From Comamonas thiooxydans (GTDB taxonomy: Bacteria; Pseudomonadota; Gammaproteobacteria; Burkholderiales; Burkholderiaceae_C), in contig NZ_AP026738.1 of NCBI RefSeq assembly GCF_002157685.2, forward strand, positions 1,922,001-1,986,000: DNA of 64,000 nt, given 5' to 3'. Below the pieces are notes generated by a model, which was not told where the DNA came from, searched no databases, and saw only the letters and a program-made list of their open reading frames with translations. Positions 25,969-35,779 of this stretch are shown here, piece after piece. Within the stretch, counting starts at the first letter, position 1. Every line of letters starts with the position of its first letter. The position numbers were made by a program, and so were the translations under genes.

Positions 25969-26781
25969 CTAGCTGCTCGTGGGGATTTGCCCGGTGAGTG
26001 CTGCGGCCTTGAGTGCGGCCAGGTCGAGAACTTCCAGCTTGCCGCGCCGCAGTTGCAGCCAGCCGGCCTGCTGCAACTCCTGCAGGATCTGGTTGGTGGT
26101 CTGGCGTGACAGGCCCAGCATGCGTGCGATCTGCTCCTGGGAGACGGCCAGCTCGCGGTGGGTGCGCATGCGGTCGGCCCATTGCTCATGGCCCATGGCC
26201 ATCTGCACCAGACGGCACATCACGCGCTGCGGTGCAGGCAGCACGGTCTGCTCCTCCAGCGCGATCAGGCTGGCACGCAGCTTGTGGGTCAGCAGCAGGG
26301 CCATATAGCGCCAGCAATGCGGGTTGGCATCCAGCCATTCGCGCAGCGGCGGTATAGGGATATGCAGCAGGGCGCAGGCGGTGTTGGCGCAGGCGTCGTG
26401 GGTGCGGGGCTCGCCATCGAAGAGGGCGATCTCTCCCAGCCAGCTCGGCGGCTCGATCAAGGTCAGCAAAGCCGTGCGGGTGTTTTCCTGAAGCGCTGCT
26501 GTGCCGGAGATGCTGAGCGAGCCCCTGGCCACCGCATACAGGCCGCAGGGGGCATCGCCGCGGCGAAACAGCCATTCGCCGGCGGTCAGCAGCCTTGGCT
26601 GGGCCAGTTGCTGCATCTGGGCGGTCAATTCCGGCGGCAGCGAGCGGAACCAGCGGCCGGCCTGCACGATGGCCCAGAGATCATTGGAGTTGACATGCTC
26701 GAAGCTGCCGCGCTTGCGTGCAGTGGGCACTGAGGCCAGTACAGGCCTGGGTGAAGGGTTTAGCGCTTGTGTCGGTGGCAT
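25969..26781 (-). CDS. Crp/Fnr-family transcriptional regulator
   Basis: From ATG 26781 the protein has 270 residues; a TTG at 26823 would add 14. A cyclic-nucleotide-binding-like domain covers about residues 45-165 (GEWLFRRGDAPCGLYAVARG, then WLGEIALFDGEPRTHDA). A C-terminal Crp winged helix has AVSQEQIARMLGLSRQTTNQILQEL near residue 215. I see no Fnr cysteine set at the N-terminus, so it is not an oxygen-sensing Fnr. The ligand is unknown. It is divergent from the DUF962 gene (starts about 60 bp apart), a possible target. Confidence 0.88.
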   Translation of the reverse strand: MPPTQALNPSPRPVLASVPTARKRGSFEHVNSNDLWAIVQAGRWFRSLPPELTAQMQQLAQPRLLTAGEWLFRRGDAPCGLYAVARGSLSISGTAALQENTRTALLTLIEPPSWLGEIALFDGEPRTHDACANTACALLHIPIPPLREWLDANPHCWRYMALLLTHKLRASLIALEEQTVLPAPQRVMCRLVQMAMGHEQWADRMRTHRELAVSQEQIARMLGLSRQTTNQILQELQQAGWLQLRRGKLEVLDLAALKAAALTGQIPTSS

Positions 26782-26842
26782 GACAGACGGCAAGGTTGAT
26801 GCTGCGCCACCATGCTCTGACAAGCGACCAGGAGATACAGCG

Positions 26843-27367
26843 ATGAAAACCCTAATCGATCAACTGTCCAACTACGCCAACTATCACCGCGACCCGCGCA
26901 ATATCGTCACGCACTACATCGGTGTGCCCATGATCATGCAGGCGGTGGTGATTCTGCTGGCCAGGCTGCAATGGGGAGCGCCTGGCGGTATGCCGATCTC
27001 GCTGGCCCTGCTGGCAGCGGTTGCTGCGGCAGTGTATTACTGGCGGCTCGACGGGCGCTATGGCCTGTTCATGAGCGTGTTGCTGGCCGCCATGCTGGCG
27101 CTTGCCACTCCCATCGCCGCCCAGCCCGTGGGGAGCTGGCTGGCCTGGGGGCTGGGCCTGTTTGCGCTGGGCTGGGTGATCCAGTTCATCGGTCACTACT
27201 GGGAAGGTCGCAAGCCCGCTTTTCTTGATGATGTGATGGGTCTGCTGATAGGCCCGCTGTTTGTGGCGGCCGAGCTGGGTTTTGCCCTGGGGCTGCGCAA
27301 AGAGGTGCAGGCGGCGGTGGAGCAGCGCAGCGGGCCCGTGCGTCGCCGGCATCCGGTGAGCGCCTGA
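26843..27367 (+). CDS. DUF962 / Mpo1-like membrane protein
   Basis: The 174-residue protein starts at ATG 26843, with AGGAG eleven bases upstream. It has the DUF962 (Mpo1-like) layout: YANYHRDPRNIVTHYIGVPMI at the start with conserved His residues, about four membrane segments, and QFIGHYWEGRKPAFLDD with a second His and the conserved E-G-R-K-P-A motif. Yeast Mpo1 is an iron-dependent dioxygenase that shortens 2-hydroxy fatty acids, and the His residues for metal are present here. The bacterial role is not established. It is divergent from the Crp-like regulator. Confidence 0.85.
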   Translation: MKTLIDQLSNYANYHRDPRNIVTHYIGVPMIMQAVVILLARLQWGAPGGMPISLALLAAVAAAVYYWRLDGRYGLFMSVLLAAMLALATPIAAQPVGSWLAWGLGLFALGWVIQFIGHYWEGRKPAFLDDVMGLLIGPLFVAAELGFALGLRKEVQAAVEQRSGPVRRRHPVSA

Positions 27368-27593
27368 CATGCTCTTGTTCTGAGAGCTGACACTTCTCTA
27401 TGGGTATTGGTTTGAGTGGGTTTTCATGGCTGCAGCGGGCGAGGCTGCTCGGCGGGAATACACGACTGCACGCGCATCTTTCAAACATGTAATGCCAGCG
27501 TTAGGGTCATGCGCCTAAAATCGCGGGCTGACCCTCAGGTGCCGATGCTTTGTTGGCTCTGGCGGGCTTTTTGTATTACTTCTCCCAACCATC

Positions 27594-28121
27594 ATGTCTC
27601 TGAACAATGTGACCCCCGGCTCCAAGACGCCTGAAGTCTTCAACGTCGTCATCGAAATCTCGGCCAACTCGGCTCCCGTGAAGTACGAAGTGGACAAGGA
27701 ATCCGGCTGCCTGTTCGTGGATCGTTTCCTGGGCACTGCCATGCACTATCCCGTGAACTACGGCTATGTGCCCCAGACCCTGTCTGGCGACGGCGACCCC
27801 GTGGACGTGCTGGTGATGACTCCCTTCCCCCTGCCCAGCGGCGTGGTGGTGCCCTGCCGTGCCATCGGCATTCTGGAGATGGAAGACGAGTCCGGCGTCG
27901 ACGGCAAGGTTCTGGCCGTTCCCACACAGAAGCTGCTGCCTTCCTACGACAAGATCAACCACCTCAGCGACATCCATGAGCTGACCCTGCAGCAGATCGC
28001 TCACTTCTTTGAGCACTACAAGGATCTGGAAAAGGGCAAGTGGGTCAAGGTTCTGGGTTGGAAGGGTGTGGATGCGGCACACAAGGAAATCGTGGACGGT
28101 ATCGCCAACTACAAGGGCTGA
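27594..28121 (+). CDS. ppa: Inorganic pyrophosphatase (family I)
   Basis: Ppa hydrolyses pyrophosphate in the cytoplasm and drives biosynthetic reactions. The 175-residue protein matches family I enzymes in length. Active-site segments are present: [41 protein letters not shown] with the aspartate triplet, and DKINHLSDI. It is a single gene with a terminator at 28191-28226. Confidence 0.97.
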   Translation: MSLNNVTPGSKTPEVFNVVIEISANSAPVKYEVDKESGCLFVDRFLGTAMHYPVNYGYVPQTLSGDGDPVDVLVMTPFPLPSGVVVPCRAIGILEMEDESGVDGKVLAVPTQKLLPSYDKINHLSDIHELTLQQIAHFFEHYKDLEKGKWVKVLGWKGVDAAHKEIVDGIANYKG

Positions 28122-28190
28122 TCCAAACTAGTAAAGGGTCTCTAACCTTTACTTGCAGAGAAGCCTCGCTATCTGCATCTATACAATTTG

Positions 28191-28226
28191 AAACGCACCC
28201 GGCGGACCTCGCTTGGTGCGTTTTTT
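28191..28226 (+). terminator. Terminator between ppa and the first chemoreceptor gene
   Basis: AAACGCACC (28191-28199) pairs with GGTGCGTTT (28215-28223) and is followed by more T bases. It ends only 33 bp before the chemoreceptor start codon. Confidence 0.85.
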
Positions 28227-28259
28227 ATTGCCTGTATCGATATATACGAGGGGATGCGC

Positions 28260-30023
28260 ATGAGTTGGAAGATTTCGGACTGGCGCGTGGGGACCAAGTT
28301 GGGCATCAGCTTTACGGCGCTGGTGTTGTTGTCTGCATTGCTCGGCCTGGTGGCCTGGTTGCAGCTGTCCAGCATTCATGCAGCGGGCCGTGAGGTTTCC
28401 GAAGTGGCGCTGCCCAGCGTTTACAACGCTGCCTCCATGCGCTCCGAGTACAACCGGCTGCGCCGCCATGAGGCAGGCATCGCCACTGCCCGCACCCTGG
28501 TCGAGATCGAAGGCTACGAGCAGCAGATCCAGCAGCGCCTGAAAACCATTGCCGAGCAGGAGAAAGTGGTCAGCGACCTGATTGCCAGCCAGCCGCTGCG
28601 CGAGGCCTACGAGGGTTATCGGACCAACAAGGCGAATTTCCTGAAGCTGCACGAGCAGTTGCTGGCGCGGGCGCGCGATGGCGACTACAACACCGTGGAC
28701 AGCCAGGCAGGCATGGCCGACGAGCTGGGGCTGTTTTTTGCAGGGCTGTCCGAACAGGCCTTCAGCCAGCTGGCGGAAAGCACGGGCAAGCTGATGACGC
28801 TGCAGCTCGAGAACGCGGCTCTGGCCCAGCAGGCCGAGAAGTCCAGTTTCGAGCTGGCCCGCTACTGGCTGGTCGGTACGCTGGCGCTGGTGGTGCTGTT
28901 TGCCGCCGTGGTCGGCATTGCGATGACACGCGCCATCACGGCTCCCGTGGCCACGGCCGTTGAGCTGGCGCAGGCCGTGGCTGCCGGCAGGCTGGGCATG
29001 GTGGTGAAGAACCAGCGCCGCGATGAAATGGGCTTGCTGCTCAATGCGCTGGAAGACATGCGTCGGCAACTGTCCTCCGTGGTCCAGGATGTGCGCGGCA
29101 ATGCCCATGGCGTGGCCCTGGCGTCCAGCGAAATCGCTCAGGGCAATGCGGATCTTTCGGCGCGCACCGAAAGCCAGGCCAGTGCCCTGGAGGAAACGGC
29201 GGCCTCCATGGAGCAGCTGGGTTCGACCGTGCGCCAGAACGCCGACAACGCCCAGACAGCCAATCAAATGGCAAAGAATGCCTCCGATGTCGCGGGTCGC
29301 GGCGGGGATGTGGTTGCCCAGGTGGTGGACACCATGAAGGGCATCAACGACAGTAGCCGCCAGATCGCCGACATTATCGGCGTCATCGACTCGATTGCCT
29401 TCCAGACCAATATCCTGGCCCTGAATGCGGCCGTGGAAGCCGCGCGTGCCGGCGAGCAAGGCCGTGGCTTTGCCGTGGTGGCGGGCGAGGTGCGCACGCT
29501 GGCCCAGCGCAGCGCCGAGGCGGCCAAGGAAATCAAGCAGCTCATCCATGCCAGCGTGGAGCGCGTGGAGCAAGGCTCGCAGCTGGTGGACAAGGCCGGT
29601 GCCACCATGGCCGAAATCGTGACGGCCATAGGCCGCGTGACCGACATCATGGGCGAGATCAGCGCGGCCAGCCGCGAACAGAGCCAGGGCGTGGCCCAGG
29701 TGGGTGAAGCCGTCACTCAGATGGATCAGACCACGCAGCAGAATGCGGCCCTTGTGGAGCAGAGCGCGGCGGCCGCCGATTCTTTGCAGCGCCAGGCCAA
29801 GGCGCTGGTCGATTCGGTGGCGATTTTTCAGTTGGGGAATCAGGCACAGAGCTTTGCCGCTGCGACGCTGAAAAATCGGGTCGAGCCGGTTGCAAAGGCC
29901 GGCATGAGCGCTGGCCCGCGGGCTGCAGCGTTAGCCGATCAAGGCCTGGGCAAGGCTATGTCTGCCCCGGTCAAAACGGCTCAGCCCGCTTTGACCAATG
30001 ACCAGGATTGGGAGCAGTTCTGA
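28260..30023 (+). CDS. Methyl-accepting chemotaxis protein (DWEQF tail)
   Basis: This transmembrane chemoreceptor passes ligand signals to CheA/CheW. I chose the ATG at 28260 because GAGGGG lies six bases upstream; the protein is then 587 residues. A first membrane segment lies at about 14-34 and a periplasmic four-helix-bundle sensor follows. A second membrane segment is at about 200-222, then a HAMP domain. The signalling domain has the conserved hairpin tip [20 protein letters not shown]. The extreme C-terminus DWEQF resembles the NWETF pentapeptide that tethers CheR and CheB. It lies in tandem with a second receptor. The ligand is unknown. Confidence 0.92.
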   Translation: MSWKISDWRVGTKLGISFTALVLLSALLGLVAWLQLSSIHAAGREVSEVALPSVYNAASMRSEYNRLRRHEAGIATARTLVEIEGYEQQIQQRLKTIAEQEKVVSDLIASQPLREAYEGYRTNKANFLKLHEQLLARARDGDYNTVDSQAGMADELGLFFAGLSEQAFSQLAESTGKLMTLQLENAALAQQAEKSSFELARYWLVGTLALVVLFAAVVGIAMTRAITAPVATAVELAQAVAAGRLGMVVKNQRRDEMGLLLNALEDMRRQLSSVVQDVRGNAHGVALASSEIAQGNADLSARTESQASALEETAASMEQLGSTVRQNADNAQTANQMAKNASDVAGRGGDVVAQVVDTMKGINDSSRQIADIIGVIDSIAFQTNILALNAAVEAARAGEQGRGFAVVAGEVRTLAQRSAEAAKEIKQLIHASVERVEQGSQLVDKAGATMAEIVTAIGRVTDIMGEISAASREQSQGVAQVGEAVTQMDQTTQQNAALVEQSAAAADSLQRQAKALVDSVAIFQLGNQAQSFAAATLKNRVEPVAKAGMSAGPRAAALADQGLGKAMSAPVKTAQPALTNDQDWEQF

Positions 30024-30059
30024 GGTCGAGGTATTGCCGGTTTCAACGACTTCCGTCTC

Positions 30060-30095
30060 AAAACCCCGATAGCGAATGCTGTCGGGGTTTTTTAC
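30060..30095 (+). terminator. Terminator after the first chemoreceptor gene
   Basis: AAAACCCCGA paired with TCGGGGTTTT and extra T bases, around the AGCGAATGCT loop region. It separates the two receptor transcripts. Confidence 0.85.
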
Positions 30096-30457
30096 AAGCT
30101 TTCTTCAAACTGTCTTGATATTGATCAAGAAGAGGGGTGGCTTGATGCTTTTTCAAGGCTATGTAGGTTGCTATGGCATCGAGAATCTCTGTTGTCACTG
30201 ATTGGTAACTTTCAGTAACTCGAGTGCGGCGTAAGTGACTGCCTACATGACTGTAGGCTCTTGAAGATAGGCAAGGAATATGAAACTGGAAACAATTGAA
30301 AACATATAAACCGGTATCAAGGAGCATTCCATCTCTGGTATGCCATTCAGAGAGATATTTCCCGATAGAGCAGAAAATTGAATCCTTGTGCTTCGTGGGC
30401 ATGGATTCAAAAGAAGTATTTATAAAAACTAATTGGTAATAGAGGGAGGTGCAATCA
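30096..30457. other. AT-rich leader region upstream of the second chemoreceptor
   Basis: This roughly 360-bp stretch is clearly richer in A and T than its surroundings. It has no convincing gene on either strand and must contain the promoter of the second receptor. A CCCGATAG word at about 30361-30368 recalls a sigma-28 -10 element, but no matching -35 is seen. Confidence 0.45.
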
Positions 30458-32227
30458 ATGAAAAGCATCAAAATCTCCACGCGGATTCTTGGTACGTTCG
30501 GAGTTCTGGTCTTGCTGCTGGTCGTGGTGGTTGCCATGGCATTGCTGCAGCTGCGCTCCATGCGCTCCAGCGCTGAAACCATCACCGGCAATGCCCTGCC
30601 CAGTGTGGAAGTGATCAATACACTCAATACTGACCTGGCGCGCACCCGCTTGCTCGAGTTGCGACATGTCAATAATGACGAGCCCAGCTATATGGCTCAG
30701 GTGGAAGCTCAATTCGAGCAATTGCAGAAACACCTGGCAGAGGCAAAAAAGCTCTATGAACCTTTGATTGTCACTGCCGAGGAGCGCGAGCTCTACGCTC
30801 AGTTCCTGCGCGAACGGGAACGTTACGTCGAGTTGAACAAGCAACTGTTCGAAATTTCGCGTCGAGGCGATAAAGAGCAGGCCAAGCAATTGCTGGGAGG
30901 CGAATCTCTCAAGCTCTATGACCTGTCTTCGGCGACGCTGCAAAAACTGATCAAGTTCAACAGCGATGTGGCAAGGGGCGAGACTCTGGCTTCGGAGGGG
31001 GTTTACGACCGGGCTGTGAGCATGCTTGCCTTGGCTGCCGTGATTGCGGTGCTGGTGGCTGCAGGGGCAGGCATCTGGCTGGTGCGTTCCATCCGTACGC
31101 CGCTGGAGCAGGCGGTGCAGGCCGCGGATCGTGTGGCCAATGGGGATCTGAGCGGCGTCATCCGCGTGGAGCGACAGGACGAAACAGGCCGCTTGCTCAG
31201 CGCCCTGGAGCGTATGCAAAGCAGTCTGGTGCAGACCGTGCGCTCGGTACGCCAGAACGCGGAAGGCGTGGCCTCGGCCAGTTCGCAGATTGCCTCGGGC
31301 AATGCCGATCTCTCCGGTCGTACCGAGGAGCAGGCCAGTGCGCTGGAGGAAACCGCCGCCTCCATGGAGCAGTTGGGCTCTACCGTGCGCCAGAACGCCG
31401 ACAACGCCCGTGCCGCCAATCAAATGGCGGTGAATGCTTCCCAGGTGGCTGCGCAGGGCGGTGCCGTGGTGGCCGAAGTGGTGGAAACCATGAAGGGCAT
31501 CAACAACAGCAGCCAGCAGATTGCCGACATCATCACCGTTATCGACTCCATCGCCTTCCAGACCAATATCCTGGCGCTGAATGCGGCCGTGGAAGCGGCG
31601 CGAGCCGGTGAGCAGGGTCGTGGTTTTGCCGTGGTGGCGGGCGAGGTACGCACCCTGGCCCAGCGCAGTGCCGAGGCCGCCAAGGAAATCAAGGCCTTGA
31701 TCAGCACCAGCGTGCAGCGGGTGGAGCAGGGCACGCAGCTGGTGGACAAGGCCGGTGCCACCATGGCCGACATCGTGTCGGCGATCAGCCGGGTGACGGA
31801 TTTGATGGCCGAGATCAGTGCCGCCAGCCAGGAGCAGAGCCAGGGTGTGGCCCAGGTTGGCGAGGCGGTGACGCAGATGGATCAGACGACGCAGCAAAAC
31901 GCGGCGCTGGTGGAGGAAAGTGCTGCCGCCGCCGGTGCGCTGCGCAAGCAGGCGCAGGATCTGGTTCAGGCAGTGGCGGTCTTCCAGTTGCCTGCCAGTG
32001 CGCTTTATGACCAGGCGCCCAAGGCTGCAGCCCGTGCTGCGGCGCCGGCTGTGGTTGCTGCTGCCGCCCCGGCGCGTCAGGCACCTGTCCGTCGTGTGGC
32101 CGCCCGTCCTGCCCCCATGCCGGCAGCCCCGCGCTCTTTGATGGGGGGGGCTGTTGCTGGCGAATCCGCTACTGCCCGTAATGTGCAAAAGTCCTCGCTG
32201 GATGAGGATGACTGGGAAACCTTCTGA
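30458..32227 (+). CDS. Methyl-accepting chemotaxis protein (DWETF tail)
   Basis: The second receptor has 589 residues from ATG 30458, preceded by GGGAGG eight bases upstream. Layout: membrane segment at about 10-32, a periplasmic four-helix sensor with [19 protein letters not shown], a second membrane segment at about 187-207, HAMP, then the signalling domain with the same conserved tip as its neighbour ([20 protein letters not shown]). After an Ala/Pro-rich linker (about 515-570) the protein ends in DWETF, a near-exact CheR/CheB tether. The signalling halves of the two receptors are almost identical while the sensor halves differ, as expected for duplicated receptors with new ligands. Confidence 0.93.
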   Translation: MKSIKISTRILGTFGVLVLLLVVVVAMALLQLRSMRSSAETITGNALPSVEVINTLNTDLARTRLLELRHVNNDEPSYMAQVEAQFEQLQKHLAEAKKLYEPLIVTAEERELYAQFLRERERYVELNKQLFEISRRGDKEQAKQLLGGESLKLYDLSSATLQKLIKFNSDVARGETLASEGVYDRAVSMLALAAVIAVLVAAGAGIWLVRSIRTPLEQAVQAADRVANGDLSGVIRVERQDETGRLLSALERMQSSLVQTVRSVRQNAEGVASASSQIASGNADLSGRTEEQASALEETAASMEQLGSTVRQNADNARAANQMAVNASQVAAQGGAVVAEVVETMKGINNSSQQIADIITVIDSIAFQTNILALNAAVEAARAGEQGRGFAVVAGEVRTLAQRSAEAAKEIKALISTSVQRVEQGTQLVDKAGATMADIVSAISRVTDLMAEISAASQEQSQGVAQVGEAVTQMDQTTQQNAALVEESAAAAGALRKQAQDLVQAVAVFQLPASALYDQAPKAAARAAAPAVVAAAAPARQAPVRRVAARPAPMPAAPRSLMGGAVAGESATARNVQKSSLDEDDWETF

Positions 32228-32250
32228 ATGTCTCCTGGAGACTGAGCGTC

Positions 32251-32279
32251 AAGGCCGCTGCAAAGCGGCCTTTTTTTTG
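32251..32279 (+). terminator. Terminator after the second chemoreceptor gene
   Basis: AAGGCCGCT (32251-32259) and AGCGGCCTT (32264-32272) with a four-base loop and a run of T bases. It also lies at the 3' end of the convergent GNAT gene. Confidence 0.9.
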
Positions 32280-32288
32280 TCTCCGCCT

Positions 32289-33554
32289 TCAGGCCTTGCG
32301 CAGCGGACTATGGGATTGCAGCTCTTCCACATACTGGGCCATGCCTTCGCTCTCGCGCTGCAGGAAGCGCTCGATGGCATCGGCAAAAGCGGGATGGGCC
32401 ACCCAGTGGGCGCTCGGTGTTTCCACGGGCAGCAGCGCGCGGGCCATCTTGTGCTCGCCCTGGGCGCCGCCTTCGAAGCGGTCAAAGCCGTTGGCGATGC
32501 ACCATTCGATGGGCTGGTAGTAGCAGGCTTCGAAATGCAAGCTGTCGACCCGCTCCAGAGCGCCCCAGTAGCGGCCATAGGCGATCTTGCTATTGATAGC
32601 AGCTTGCGCTTGTCTGTCCTCAAGAAACAATGGTTCTGATTCTGAAATCGTTTGCTGAAAATCGGTAATAGCTATCAAACTTGAGGCGACAGGCTGTCCG
32701 TTGCGCTCGGCGATGAACATCACCCAGTTCTCGGGCATGGCCGAGGCCATGGCGGCAAAGAACTCCGGTGTCAGATATGGCGGGTTGCCATGTTCCAGGT
32801 AGGTGCGCTCATAGCAGCGGTAAAAGAAGGACCAGTCCTGCGCACCGATGTCGCTACCCTGCATGGCTTTGAAGCTCACGCCGGCTTCGCGTATCTTGCG
32901 TCGCTCCTGGCGGATTTTCTTGCGCTTTTCCTGGTTCAGCGAGCCCAGAAAGTCGTCGAAGTCCTTCCAGCGGGACGGTGCTGTCGCAGTGCCGGCGCAG
33001 GTCTGCATGCTGGCGGGCGGCGTGTTCGTCCAGTGAAACTGCACTGTGCTGCGCGGCATCCAGCCGGCTGCGGCGCAGGCGGCAAGATCGTCGGCATCGC
33101 CAAACAGCAGGTGCAGCGATGACAGCTGCTGCTCGGCTGCCCAGGCCTGGACGGCATGCACCAGCGCTACGCGCAATGCCTGGCTGCGTGCCAGAAGGCG
33201 GGAGCCTGGCACGGGCGTGAAGGGGACGGCCAGCAATCCCTTGGGGTAGTAAGGCAGGCCATGCTGCTGATAGGCGCGCGCCCAGGCCCAGTCAAACACA
33301 TATTCGCCGTAGGAGTGGGTCTTGATATAGAGGGGGCAGGCCGCCAGCAGCTCATCGCCGTCCCAGACGGTGATGACCCGGGCGATCCAGCCCGTATCGG
33401 GCGTGGCGCTGCCGCTTTGCTCCATGGCTGCCAGGTATTCGTGGCGCATGAAGGGTGTGGGCGTGGATTGAGAGGCCAGCAGCACATTCCAGGTTTGTGC
33501 GTCCAGCTGCTGCACGCTGGCAAGCACGCGAGTGATAATCTTGTTTTCGGCCAT
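32289..33554 (-). CDS. GNAT-family protein (DUF482 / peptidogalycan biosynthesis type) with an inserted segment
   Basis: From ATG 33554 the protein has 421 residues and matches the GNAT/DUF482 proteins. Matching segments are PFMRHEYLAAMEQSG, YIKTHSYGEYVFDWAWARAY, FLGSLNQEKRKKIRQERRKI, the acetyltransferase core, CYYQPIEWCIANGFDRFEGGAQGEHK and the end region PAFADAIERFLQRE. Between the SSLIAI strand and YGRYWG there is an extra stretch of about 25 residues. Its DNA (32584-32690) matches the dispersed palindromic element, so this looks like an in-frame insertion. The acyl substrate is unknown. It is divergent from nadE. Confidence 0.85.
   Translation of the reverse strand: MAENKIITRVLASVQQLDAQTWNVLLASQSTPTPFMRHEYLAAMEQSGSATPDTGWIARVITVWDGDELLAACPLYIKTHSYGEYVFDWAWARAYQQHGLPYYPKGLLAVPFTPVPGSRLLARSQALRVALVHAVQAWAAEQQLSSLHLLFGDADDLAACAAAGWMPRSTVQFHWTNTPPASMQTCAGTATAPSRWKDFDDFLGSLNQEKRKKIRQERRKIREAGVSFKAMQGSDIGAQDWSFFYRCYERTYLEHGNPPYLTPEFFAAMASAMPENWVMFIAERNGQPVASSLIAITDFQQTISESEPLFLEDRQAQAAINSKIAYGRYWGALERVDSLHFEACYYQPIEWCIANGFDRFEGGAQGEHKMARALLPVETPSAHWVAHPAFADAIERFLQRESEGMAQYVEELQSHSPLRKA
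32584..32690. repeat. Short dispersed palindromic element inside the GNAT gene
   Basis: TGCTATTGATAGCAGCTTGCGCTTG at the left and TAATAGCTATCAAACTTGAG at the right carry the words of the intergenic copies (GCTATCA/TGATAGC, GCGCTT). The stretch codes for the extra segment in the GNAT protein and reads through without a stop. Confidence 0.55.
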
Positions 33555-33603
33555 GCCCTGATTGTCGCGGGGGCTGGTGGCCTCACCGCCTAGCTTGCTT
33601 TTC

Positions 33604-35250
33604 ATGACGCTTTCCATTTGCTGTGCCCAACGCAATTTTGTTGTGGGAGACCTCTCTGGCAATGTCCAGAAAATCATTGCCGCTGCTGCTGAAGCTTATG
33701 CCAACGGTGCCCGCCTGCTGCTCACGCCCGAGCTGGCCCTGTGCGGCTATGCGGCTGAAGACCTGTATCTGCGTCCGGCTTTTCTGGAAGCCTGCGATGC
33801 GGCCCTGCAGCAGTTGCAGCAAGCCAGTGCCCAATGGCCGGGGCTGGCGCTGGTCATCGGTCACCCGCAGCGCGATGCGCAAGGTGAAAAACTGTTCAAC
33901 GCTGCCAGCGTGTTGCGCGATAGTCAGCAGATTGCGTGCTATTTCAAGCAACTGCTGCCCAATTTTGGCGTGTTCGACGAACAGCGCTACTTTGCGGCCG
34001 GTGCGGAAAGCTGTGTCTTCGAGCTGGACGGCATCCAGATCGGACTGCTGATTTGCGAAGACGCCTGGCATGCCGGCCCTGCGCGGGCGGCTGTGGCCGC
34101 AGGCGCCCAGTTGCTGGCCGTCATCAATGCCTCGCCGTTCCATAGCGGCAAGCCCTCCGAGCGCGAGGCGGTGATTGCGCAGCGCGCCATGGAAAATGCG
34201 GTTCCCCTGGTGTATGCCCATCTGGTAGGCGGCCAGGATGAGGTCGTGTTCGATGGTTGCTCGTTCGCGGTGGACGCCAGCGGCCAGGTGGCGGCTCGCG
34301 CGGCAGCTTTCGAGGAAGAGCTGCCCATGGTGGCTGCGCAGCTGGTGGATGGGGGCGTGACGCTGAAGGGGCAAGTCAGGCTCCAGCTGAACCACCACCA
34401 TGCGCTTTGGTCTGCGCTGGTGCTGTCCGTGCGCGACTATGTGGGCAAGAACCGCTTTCCCGGCGCACTCATAGGCCTGTCGGGCGGCATGGACTCGGCC
34501 CTGGTGCTGGCCATCGCCGTGGACGCTCTGGGGGCGGACAAGGTGCGCACGGTCATGATGCCTTCGCCCTACACGGCCGATATCAGCTGGCTGGATGCGC
34601 GCGAGATGTCCGAGCGCGTGGGCGTGCAGCACGAAGAAATCGATATCGCGCCGCAGTTCGAGGCCTTCAAGGCAGCGCTGGCTGGCACTTTTGCCGGACG
34701 CGCCGAAGACACGACCGAGGAAAACCTGCAAGCCCGTATTCGCGGCACCCTGCTGATGGCCATGAGCAACAAGTTTGGCTCCATCGTGCTGACCACGGGC
34801 AACAAGAGCGAGATGTCCACCGGCTACTGCACGCTGTACGGCGACATGGCCGGCGGCTTTGCCGTCATCAAGGATGTGTTCAAGACCGAGGTTTTTGCGC
34901 TGGCCCGCTGGCGCAATGCCAACGATCCCTTCGGCACGGGGCTCGATCCCATTCCCGAGCGCATCATCACGCGTCCGCCCAGTGCCGAGTTGCGCCCCGA
35001 TCAGAAGGATCAGGACAGCCTGCCGGACTACGAGGTGCTGGATGCCATCGTGTCCCGCTACATGGAAAACAATGAGAGCATAAGCTCCATCGTCGCCGAG
35101 GGTTTTGCGCCAGCGGATGTGGAGCGGGTCACGCGTCTGATACAAATCAACGAGTACAAGCGTCGCCAGGCGCCGGTCGGTCCACGCCTGACATTGCGCA
35201 GCTTTGGCAAGGACTGGCGCTACCCCATCACCAACAAATTTCGCGCCTGA
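33604..35250 (+). CDS. nadE: Glutamine-dependent NAD+ synthetase
   Basis: NadE converts nicotinate adenine dinucleotide to NAD+ using ATP and ammonia from glutamine. From ATG 33604 the protein has 548 residues, right for the two-domain type. The N-terminal nitrilase-like glutaminase has E43 (TPELALCGY) and the nucleophile C151 (LLICEDAWH). The synthetase half has the P-loop SGGMDS at 293-298 and the TTGNKSEMSTGYCTLYGDM segment. glnK follows 50 bp downstream, a frequent pairing that links NAD synthesis to nitrogen status. Confidence 0.96.
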   Translation: MTLSICCAQRNFVVGDLSGNVQKIIAAAAEAYANGARLLLTPELALCGYAAEDLYLRPAFLEACDAALQQLQQASAQWPGLALVIGHPQRDAQGEKLFNAASVLRDSQQIACYFKQLLPNFGVFDEQRYFAAGAESCVFELDGIQIGLLICEDAWHAGPARAAVAAGAQLLAVINASPFHSGKPSEREAVIAQRAMENAVPLVYAHLVGGQDEVVFDGCSFAVDASGQVAARAAAFEEELPMVAAQLVDGGVTLKGQVRLQLNHHHALWSALVLSVRDYVGKNRFPGALIGLSGGMDSALVLAIAVDALGADKVRTVMMPSPYTADISWLDAREMSERVGVQHEEIDIAPQFEAFKAALAGTFAGRAEDTTEENLQARIRGTLLMAMSNKFGSIVLTTGNKSEMSTGYCTLYGDMAGGFAVIKDVFKTEVFALARWRNANDPFGTGLDPIPERIITRPPSAELRPDQKDQDSLPDYEVLDAIVSRYMENNESISSIVAEGFAPADVERVTRLIQINEYKRRQAPVGPRLTLRSFGKDWRYPITNKFRA

Positions 35251-35288
35251 GGTTCTGCCTCCGGTGTTTGCCGATTTCAATCCATTGA

Positions 35289-35639
<351 letters not shown>

Positions 35640-35674
35640 GCCGCCATGCTGCGCCCCAGTCATGCGCCCCAGTC

Positions 35675-35706
35675 AAAAAGCCAGACCTTGAGTCTGGCTT
35701 TTTTCT
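35675..35706 (+). terminator. Terminator after glnK
   Basis: AAAAAGCCAGAC and GTCTGGCTTTTTT around a short loop, between the convergent glnK and LOG-family genes. Confidence 0.9.
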
Positions 35707-35779
35707 TGGCCCGGGGCCGGGCGTGCGCACTGCCAGCAGGCCGGTGGATGCCGTCCTGCTGGGTTTGGTTTTTCAGGGC

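Noticed and set aside
30361..30368. Sigma-28 promoter for the second chemoreceptor
   Set aside because: Only the -10-like half is present; there is no TAAA box at the right spacing.
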